Positions 58,590 through 64,000 of a stretch of 64,000 nt of DNA are shown in pieces. The notes under the pieces are model-generated. The model saw only the letters and a list, made by a program, of their open reading frames with translations. It did no database searches and had not been told where the DNA came from. The position numbers and the translations under genes are program-made. Every line of letters starts with the position of its first letter. Positions within the stretch are counted from its first letter, which is position 1. Source of the stretch: an uncultured Bacteroidota bacterium (lineage in GTDB: Bacteria > Bacteroidota > Bacteroidia > B-17B0 > Aurantibacillaceae); contig CALMVZ010000003.1 of assembly GCA_937873155.1 (NCBI GenBank), positions 1-64,000 on the forward strand. Direction: 5' to 3'.

Positions 58590-59381
58590 ATGAAAAAGTC
58601 AGGTGTTGTACTGGGATTATTATTACTGGTAAACCAAGCTAGATCAGGTGTGTTAGTTGTTGAGGGTAAATTTCAAAATAAGAATATTTACGTTCAGAAT
58701 GCTTATGGCGGATCAGGTGTTGGTTTTTGTGCAGTAGAAGTAAAGGTGAACGGGCATATCACCACCGATGAAGTGAACTCAACTTCATTTGAGATCGATC
58801 TTGTTGCTTTACAATTGAAATACGGTGATAAAGTAACGATCGAGATCGTTCACAAAGATTTTTGCAAACCTTTTGTGTTGAACGCAGAAGATCTTAAGCC
58901 GCGCCCTACTTACGAATTACAAATGATCAATGTAAGTTCAACTGGAATTTTACGTTGGTCGGCAAACAAAGAAAGCGGACCTCTTCCTTATATCATCGAG
59001 CAATACAAATGGAACAAATGGGTGCCGATCGGAACTGTTGACGGATTAGGAACTCCTGAATTGCACGATTACGCTTTTAAAGTAGCATTACATAGCGGTG
59101 AAAATAAATTCCGTGTTAAACAAATCGGTTTAGGTTCATTGCCAAAAATTTCAAGTGCGGTTACCATCAATTCAACAGTTGAAAAACCAAATTATGCTTT
59201 AACTGAGAATTACGATGCGCTTCAATTCACAGCGGAGACCTTCTATGAAGTGTATGATGATTACGGTATCGTGAAAAAAGGTTATGGTAAAGAGATCAGT
59301 TTGAAAGGCATGAAAAAAGGTGTTTATTATTTATGCTACGATAACCAGATCACCGAATTCGAGAAGAAGAAAAAATCATAA
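58590..59381 (+). CDS. Secreted protein, second of a tandem paralog pair
   Basis: 263 residues; about 60-65% identical to 57764-58546 by eye over its length and the same architecture. Signal peptide GVVLGLLLLVNQARSG. N domain VVEGKFQNKNIYVQNAYGGS is almost unchanged; fibronectin-like part is LRWSANKESGPLPYIIEQYK; ends YLCYDNQITEFEKKKK. It is the second gene of the unit, 43 nt after the first, and its stop overlaps the convergent NUDIX gene by 6 nt. The upstream GAGGAAAGAAAATG is a weak SD-like lead. Confidence 0.68.
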   Translation: MKKSGVVLGLLLLVNQARSGVLVVEGKFQNKNIYVQNAYGGSGVGFCAVEVKVNGHITTDEVNSTSFEIDLVALQLKYGDKVTIEIVHKDFCKPFVLNAEDLKPRPTYELQMINVSSTGILRWSANKESGPLPYIIEQYKWNKWVPIGTVDGLGTPELHDYAFKVALHSGENKFRVKQIGLGSLPKISSAVTINSTVEKPNYALTENYDALQFTAETFYEVYDDYGIVKKGYGKEISLKGMKKGVYYLCYDNQITEFEKKKKS

Positions 59382-60005
59382 GCTCTGCAACAAGTGCTTA
59401 AATTCATTTAAGATCATTGCCGTTGCCCCCCAAACTATACGGCCCTCTACATCAAAGTAGGGGGTTTTAAATTTAATGCCGGGCGAAGGTTCAACAACTG
59501 TTTCTTTCACAAGGTGTGGTAACATCAGGTCTTTAAGCGATAATTCCAAAATACTTTTTACTTCTGTGGTATGAGGGCTATAATTGATCTCTTCCCGGTT
59601 TAAAATGCCTACAAACGGATGTACCATGAATTTACTTACGGGAATATAAAGCGGAGAAAGCTCTCCCAGAACTTCAATATTATCTTTTAATCCTATTTCT
59701 TCATAACATTCGCGTAGAGCGGTACGTTCGAGTGTTATATCATCATTATCGAATTTACCTCCCGGAAAACTGACTTGTCCGCTATGCGCGCCATTATAGG
59801 TGTTGCGTTCCGTTAATGGAATATAAAGCTCGTTTCCTTTTTGGATCAATAAAATAAGCACTGCGCTGGTGCGGAATTCTGAGGGATGAAGGTCTTCATG
59901 CTTTAATTTTGCGCGGTTCACATGTGCCATTTCGAACTGGACATCGCTGCCGGGTAAAGGCAATTGCAGGCGTTGTTTAAGCTTAGTTAAAAATGCACTT
60001 TCCAT
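59376..60005 (-). CDS. NUDIX hydrolase, CoA pyrophosphatase type
   Basis: 209 residues. The CoA-specific signature HSGQVSFPGG precedes the Nudix box (GKFDN...RECYEEIGL), with EINYSPHTTEVKSILEL in the C part. Cleaves CoA or acyl-CoA to phosphopantetheine and 3',5'-ADP. The usual first Glu of the box is not clearly present, as in other CoAses. -7 TACCTTTG at 60018-60011 is 5 nt from the ATG. Divergent from ribBA. Confidence 0.88.
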   Translation of the reverse strand: MESAFLTKLKQRLQLPLPGSDVQFEMAHVNRAKLKHEDLHPSEFRTSAVLILLIQKGNELYIPLTERNTYNGAHSGQVSFPGGKFDNDDITLERTALRECYEEIGLKDNIEVLGELSPLYIPVSKFMVHPFVGILNREEINYSPHTTEVKSILELSLKDLMLPHLVKETVVEPSPGIKFKTPYFDVEGRIVWGATAMILNEFKHLLQSL

Positions 60006-60010
60006 TGGTA

Positions 60011-60018
60011 CAAAGGTA
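60011..60018 (-). promoter_or_regulatory. -7 element of the NUDIX gene
   Basis: Minus-strand TACCTTTG, 5 nt before ATG 60005. Confidence 0.55.
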
Positions 60019-60050
60019 GTTCATATTGCTTATAAATGAGCTAAAATCCG

Positions 60051-60058
60051 TACCTTTG
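60051..60058 (+). promoter_or_regulatory. ribBA -7 element
   Basis: TACCTTTG, 4 nt before ATG 60063. No FMN riboswitch fits in the 57-nt gap. Confidence 0.55.
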
Positions 60059-60062
60059 CCTT

Positions 60063-61268
60063 ATGAGCGAGATCAGGCTGAATACCATTGAAGAAGCCAT
60101 CACAGACCTTAAGAACGGTAAAGTAATTATTGTTGTTGATGATGAGGACAGAGAGAACGAAGGCGATTTTTTAACTGCTGCACGTAACGTCACTCCCGAA
60201 GTAATAAATTTCATGGCCACACATGGACGTGGATTGATTTGCGCATCTATTACAGAGCAGAAAGCGAAAGAGCTGGATCTTCATTTAATGGTGACCAGGA
60301 ATACAGCCTCTCACGAAACCGCATTTACTGTTTCCGTTGATCTATTAGGATATGGTTGTACCACAGGGATCTCTGCTTCTGACCGTGCAAAAACAATCCA
60401 GGCATTGATAGATCCGAAAATGAAAGCGGCTGATTTCGGAAGGCCCGGGCATATTTTCCCTCTTATAGCAAAAACCGGTGGCGTGTTACGTCGTACAGGC
60501 CATACTGAAGCTACAATTGATCTTGCAGTCCTTGCCGGATTTGAACCTTGTGGTGCTTTAGTTGAGATCATGAATGAAGATGGAACCATGGCGCGTTTAC
60601 CTGACCTGATGAAGATCGCTGAGAAGTTCAATCTGAAAATTGTTTCTATAAAAGATCTTATCTCTTACCGTTTAGAAAAAGAAAGTATAGTTGAACGTGA
60701 AGTGGAAGTGAATATGCCAACCAATTGGGGTGACTTTAAACTGGCTGCTTATAAAGTGAGCACGACAGGAGAAGAACACATGGCTCTTGTAAAAGGAAGC
60801 TGGAGAAGTGATGAAGAAGTTTTAGTTCGTGTGCACTCTTCTTGCGTAACAGGTGACGTATTCGGAAGCTGCCGTTGCGATTGTGGCCCGCAATTACACG
60901 CTGCAATGGAAATGATCGAGAAAGAAGGTAAAGGTGTTATCGTTTACATGAACCAGGAGGGAAGAGGGATCGGGCTTCTGAATAAATTAAAAGCATACAA
61001 ACTCCAGGAAAAAGGCCGTGATACTGTTGAAGCCAATATTGAATTAGGTTTTAAAATGGATGAGCGTGATTACGGCATCGGGGCACAAATATTAAGGGAT
61101 CTTGGTGTTCACAAAATAAAGTTAATGACCAACAATCCTAAAAAACGTGCGGGCTTAATTGGTTATGGTTTAGAGATCGTGGATAATGTTCCAATCATTA
61201 TTACGCCTAATCCACATAACATAAAATATCTCCAGACCAAAAAGGAGAAAATGGGGCATAGTTTTTAA
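60063..61268 (+). CDS. ribBA: Bifunctional DHBP synthase / GTP cyclohydrolase II
   Basis: 401 residues. N-terminal DHBP synthase with [10 protein letters not shown] (acidic metal cluster), [14 protein letters not shown]-terminal GTP cyclohydrolase II from about 205, zinc Cys in [24 protein letters not shown] and the MTNNPKK region. Both first steps of riboflavin synthesis. The leader is too short for an RFN riboswitch, so FMN feedback must act elsewhere. Its stop is 4 nt from the FG-GAP gene. Confidence 0.96.
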   Translation: MSEIRLNTIEEAITDLKNGKVIIVVDDEDRENEGDFLTAARNVTPEVINFMATHGRGLICASITEQKAKELDLHLMVTRNTASHETAFTVSVDLLGYGCTTGISASDRAKTIQALIDPKMKAADFGRPGHIFPLIAKTGGVLRRTGHTEATIDLAVLAGFEPCGALVEIMNEDGTMARLPDLMKIAEKFNLKIVSIKDLISYRLEKESIVEREVEVNMPTNWGDFKLAAYKVSTTGEEHMALVKGSWRSDEEVLVRVHSSCVTGDVFGSCRCDCGPQLHAAMEMIEKEGKGVIVYMNQEGRGIGLLNKLKAYKLQEKGRDTVEANIELGFKMDERDYGIGAQILRDLGVHKIKLMTNNPKKRAGLIGYGLEIVDNVPIIITPNPHNIKYLQTKKEKMGHSF

Positions 61269-61272
61269 GTTC

Positions 61273-63003
61273 TTATTCAATAACCAGTTTACCGTTTCCA
61301 ATTTCTTTTTTGTCCTTAAGGATCACGTAATGGTATACGCCTGTTGCTAATCCTTTAGTAAGTATAGAAGTATTCTTTTGAATTAATTTTTGTTCCAGTA
61401 CTTTCTGACCGACAGAATTTATCAATACTATTTCTCCGTTCTCAATGAAGTTCTTTAATTGAAGGGTAAACGATCCGCTGTTCGGATTAGGATAAATGCT
61501 TATCCCGGAATCGGTGGGTTCATTTTTTTTAATGTTTGTTGTTGTAGCTCCCTCAATATATTGGATGAATTGATTAGTGTTCACATTTGTATAATATTCA
61601 ACTAGTCCTAAAGGCCATTCAATTTTAATAGAGTCAATTCCTGTTGCATTTCCCAAACCGAAATGGGCACGTATATCATTTTGTCCGCAATACGATGTTT
61701 GGGATGAGACCTCGCGCATTTGCCAGACGGGATTGCCCCCTATGATAGCTTTTACTCTTATTTTGGCGCCGATTGCAGCACGATTACTTACGGTTCCGAT
61801 CAGTTTAACAGTGACCCAGTTATTTGAATTGGTATTGTTATGATACAACAAATCGGGATGATCAACTGAATTAAACCTGCAAGTAGCGACAGCTAAATCT
61901 TCAAATCCATCATTATCATAATCTGCAAAAGCACAACCGTAGCTCCATGCAGAATCATTTGCAATTATATCAGTTGTATTTCTTACAAAACTTCCGCTTC
62001 CGGTATTTAAATAGAAAAAGTTCAATTGTTTTTTTGTTGTGCCAAACGAATTGGTTACAAAAAGATCAAGATCACCATCGTTGTCAATATCGCTCCACGC
62101 ACTGCTGAACGAACGTGAAGGTGTTTTAACTACTGTATCAGTTGTGATCTTTGTGAAACTGAAAGCACCGTTATTTCTGAACAAAGCATTAAAGCTCTGA
62201 TCATTTGCAAGGAATACATCAAGATCCCCGTCATTATCCATATCACCCCAACTGCCGCTCATGGTATTTCCGGTATTAGTGAGTAATGGCCCACCGGTTA
62301 ATTTTACAAAAGTTCCGCCACCATCGTTCCTGAAAATACTTTCATTCTGATTAACCTCATTGGTCAGAAAAAGATCAAGGTCATTATCACCATCAATGTC
62401 TGTCCAATTAACACTACGCGAGAGAGGAGGATCATTAACTGCCGGTCCAACAGTTATCTTTGTGAAATTATTTGCTCCGTTATTATGGTATAAGAATTCT
62501 TTTCCGCCACCCCCGCTATTCGTAACGTAAACATCCACTGATCCGTCCTTATCATAATCACCCCAGGCTGCAGTTTCAGAGTAACCGGCATCATTAACGA
62601 TCTTTCCCGTGTCAATCTTGGTGAATGTTCCACTGCCATTATTTAAATAGAACATATTATTCACATTATACCAGTTCACTACAAATCCATCCATGTCACC
62701 ATCATTATCACAGTCTGCAAAACTCGCGCCATCCGACGGTTTCTTATCTGAAACTATAGAATCATTGACAAGCGCTGTAAAGCCGGTACCATTATTATTT
62801 ATGTACAGCATATTGTTTTGACCTGCTGCCGGACCGTTACTGATAAAACAATCTACCCAGCCGTCGTTGTTTACATCCACCCAATTCACGCTTCGGGAAT
62901 CGCCTGCGGTATTAACAAGGGGTCCTGTAGTAATTTTGGAAAAAAATTGTGCATTCAGATTTGTGACCGCAAAAAAAGCTAAGGCTGAATAAAATTGTTT
63001 CAT
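61273..63003 (-). CDS. FG-GAP/ASPIC-UnbV protein with T9SS sorting domain
   Basis: 576 residues. Signal peptide (LAFFAVTNLNAQF). About seven VCBS/FG-GAP units with calcium-like DxDNDGxxD loops: WVDVNNDGWVD, FADCDNDGDMDGF, WGDYDKDGSVDVYV, WTDIDGDNDLDLF, WGDMDNDGDLDVF, WSDIDNDGDLDLF. An ASPIC/UnbV-like tail (NWVTVKLIGTVSNRAAIGAKIRV, excerpt) with HFGLGNA is next, then a type A T9SS domain (ISIYPNPNSGSFTLQL, VGQKV). Surface or released protein; ligand unknown. Confidence 0.9.
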   Translation of the reverse strand: MKQFYSALAFFAVTNLNAQFFSKITTGPLVNTAGDSRSVNWVDVNNDGWVDCFISNGPAAGQNNMLYINNNGTGFTALVNDSIVSDKKPSDGASFADCDNDGDMDGFVVNWYNVNNMFYLNNGSGTFTKIDTGKIVNDAGYSETAAWGDYDKDGSVDVYVTNSGGGGKEFLYHNNGANNFTKITVGPAVNDPPLSRSVNWTDIDGDNDLDLFLTNEVNQNESIFRNDGGGTFVKLTGGPLLTNTGNTMSGSWGDMDNDGDLDVFLANDQSFNALFRNNGAFSFTKITTDTVVKTPSRSFSSAWSDIDNDGDLDLFVTNSFGTTKKQLNFFYLNTGSGSFVRNTTDIIANDSAWSYGCAFADYDNDGFEDLAVATCRFNSVDHPDLLYHNNTNSNNWVTVKLIGTVSNRAAIGAKIRVKAIIGGNPVWQMREVSSQTSYCGQNDIRAHFGLGNATGIDSIKIEWPLGLVEYYTNVNTNQFIQYIEGATTTNIKKNEPTDSGISIYPNPNSGSFTLQLKNFIENGEIVLINSVGQKVLEQKLIQKNTSILTKGLATGVYHYVILKDKKEIGNGKLVIE

Positions 63004-63180
63004 GAGTAAATTTTTTTGTTAAAGTATTGAATAAAGAGCAGCGGTTTTATAATAATATACTAAGAGAGATCAGCGAAGGACGAATAGCAAGAATTATGAT
63101 CGATTTGCAGTTCGTTGGTAGCAAAGCGTCGTTTGTATCTATTTTGTTAATTATTTAGTTTTATTTACAAAATTTGAAGT

Positions 63181-64000
63181 ATGATAAATAAACGGATCGG
63201 ACAACATATTTTATTCTGGACGGTTTATTACTTCATCTGTTTGTATAATGAGCTTTATCTTTCGCCATCATTTTCTGCATATCCGTCGGTCTCATTATTT
63301 ATGCAAGCCATGCTCTCTGTGTTCTTGCTGTTTGCCGTGAAGATCTCAGTGGCTTATTTTATCATGTATAAATTACTGCCGGATTGGGTTGGTGAAAAAA
63401 ACACCGTTCAGTTTTTGGTGTCTGTTGCTCTTACCCTTATCGTGGGAACCGGATTGATGCGATTGATGATGCATTGGGTCATTTGGCCTTTGGTTTATAG
63501 TGAGATTCCCCGATCTATAGAGTTTTCTGCTTTTGTGGCAAGGTTCTTTTACTCGATGCTCGAACTTTTACAGGTGGTGGGAGTTGCAGTATGTATTAAA
63601 CTATATAAGTTAAGAATGGAATCCGTAAAAAAAGAAAAGAGTCTTGTAGCAGAAAAGAGTAGAGCAGAAGTGTTGCATCTGAAATCACAGACCAATCCTC
63701 ATTTTTTATTTAATACACTTAACAGTATTTATTCACTGTCAAGGGCAAAGTCGGAAGCAGCGCCTGATTCGATCATGCGTTTATCAAAGATACTGCGTTA
63801 TACTTTATATGATTCGGATAAACGGACAATTGCTATTGGAGATGAATTAAAAGTAATCCGCGATTATATTGAATTGCAACAATTGAGATTCGGAAAGCGG
63901 ATCGAAATGAAGCTAAGTACGGACCTGGATTCAGAATTTATTCAGATAGCTCCTCTGTTGCTATTGCCACTTGTCGAAAATGCCTATAAGCATTGTGACG
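63181..64000 (+). CDS. LytS/YehU-type sensor histidine kinase, truncated by window end
   Basis: First 273 residues visible; continues beyond 64000. Four N-terminal membrane helices (ILFWTVYYFICLY, MLSVFLLFAVKISVAYFIM, FLVSVALTLIVGTGLM, MLELLQVVGVAVCIKL), a linker of Lys/Glu-rich helix (VKKEKSLVAEKSRAEV), and a His_kinase domain: phospho-acceptor His174 in KSQTNPHFLFNTLNSIY, then LLLPLVENAYKH (N box). Usually paired with a LytTR response regulator directly downstream, which is not in view. Divergent from the FG-GAP gene with 177 nt between. Confidence 0.9.
   Translation, partial: MINKRIGQHILFWTVYYFICLYNELYLSPSFSAYPSVSLFMQAMLSVFLLFAVKISVAYFIMYKLLPDWVGEKNTVQFLVSVALTLIVGTGLMRLMMHWVIWPLVYSEIPRSIEFSAFVARFFYSMLELLQVVGVAVCIKLYKLRMESVKKEKSLVAEKSRAEVLHLKSQTNPHFLFNTLNSIYSLSRAKSEAAPDSIMRLSKILRYTLYDSDKRTIAIGDELKVIRDYIELQQLRFGKRIEMKLSTDLDSEFIQIAPLLLLPLVENAYKHCD

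Noticed and set aside
60006-60062. FMN riboswitch upstream of ribBA
   Set aside because: Only 57 nt separate the divergent starts and no RFN motif is present.
1-64000. tRNA or rRNA genes
   Set aside because: No T-loop (GGTTCGANTCC-like) with a matching cloverleaf was found in any gap; only the SRP RNA is supported.

Overview
The window looks like a low-GC chromosome segment of a free-living Bacteroidota (Bacteroidetes) bacterium; I cannot fix the genus. The signs are: two proteins with type IX secretion (T9SS) C-terminal sorting domains, a GldA-like ABC ATPase, the Bacteroidetes arginine cluster with a transcarbamylase of the acyl-ornithine type, the rpsU-xerC-hpf cluster, the DUF1015-serA-serC cluster, many Lys-rich lipoboxes, almost no Shine-Dalgarno sequences, and repeated matches to the Bacteroidetes -7 promoter element TAnnTTTG. 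It is ordinary chromosomal core, with no prophage, insertion sequence, CRISPR array, rRNA or tRNA.

Layout. 1-444: array of short palindromes. 445-5024: FAH-family hydrolase, YidD, an MbnP/MbnH-like copper-protein and diheme-enzyme pair, a lipoprotein, and a TlpA-like protein that has lost its CXXC. 5025-5301: palindromic repeats. 5302-14443: carA facing a tight eight-gene minus-strand arginine operon (GNAT-argG-argC-argD-argF'-argB-argE-argH), driven by a promoter about 300 nt upstream through a structured leader. 14835-19184: DUF167, then a MarR-led operon (two pirins, nitroreductase, 4Fe-4S and CDGSH proteins) with repeated operator-like palindromes, then an F420-reductase-like gene. 19264-21996: large T9SS cargo. 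22190-25589: thrS-infC-rpmI-rplT, where infC starts at ATT behind a strong SD. 25680-29944: two envelope proteins, hpf (strong SD, possible pseudoknot leader), xerC-like recombinase, rpsU, LOG-family hydrolase, ruvX. 30118-41410: pfkA, TPR protein, gldA, SpoIIE phosphatase, rsgA, capD-like dehydratase, DEAD-box helicase, pafA phosphatase. 41512-46421: small envelope genes including a 56-residue protein, transaldolase-like aldolase, a MITE-like element, the SRP RNA gene, a GT2 glycosyltransferase and a YiiX-like hydrolase. 46564-48568: tandem paralogous secreted proteins. 48570-55351: HEAT-like protein, EamA transporter, yggS with a RelE/ParE-type toxin-antitoxin pair, DUF1015, serA, serC. 55386-64000: WG-repeat protein, a second pair of secreted paralogs, NUDIX CoA pyrophosphatase, ribBA, FG-GAP/ASPIC T9SS protein, and the start of a LytS-type histidine kinase cut by the window edge.

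How the genes work together. The arginine operon with carA covers most of the path from glutamate to arginine, probably through N-succinyl intermediates. The thrS-rplT, hpf, rpsU and ffs loci are the translation core. The MarR operon looks like an electrophile or redox response unit. The MbnP/MbnH pair is the most distinctive metabolic module. The most unusual signals are non-coding: a possible pseudoknot leader on hpf, two terminators sharing a 29-bp identical core, a back-to-back palindromic divergent promoter, -7 boxes placed 4-7 nt before start codons (predicting leaderless mRNAs), and several families of intergenic inverted repeats.
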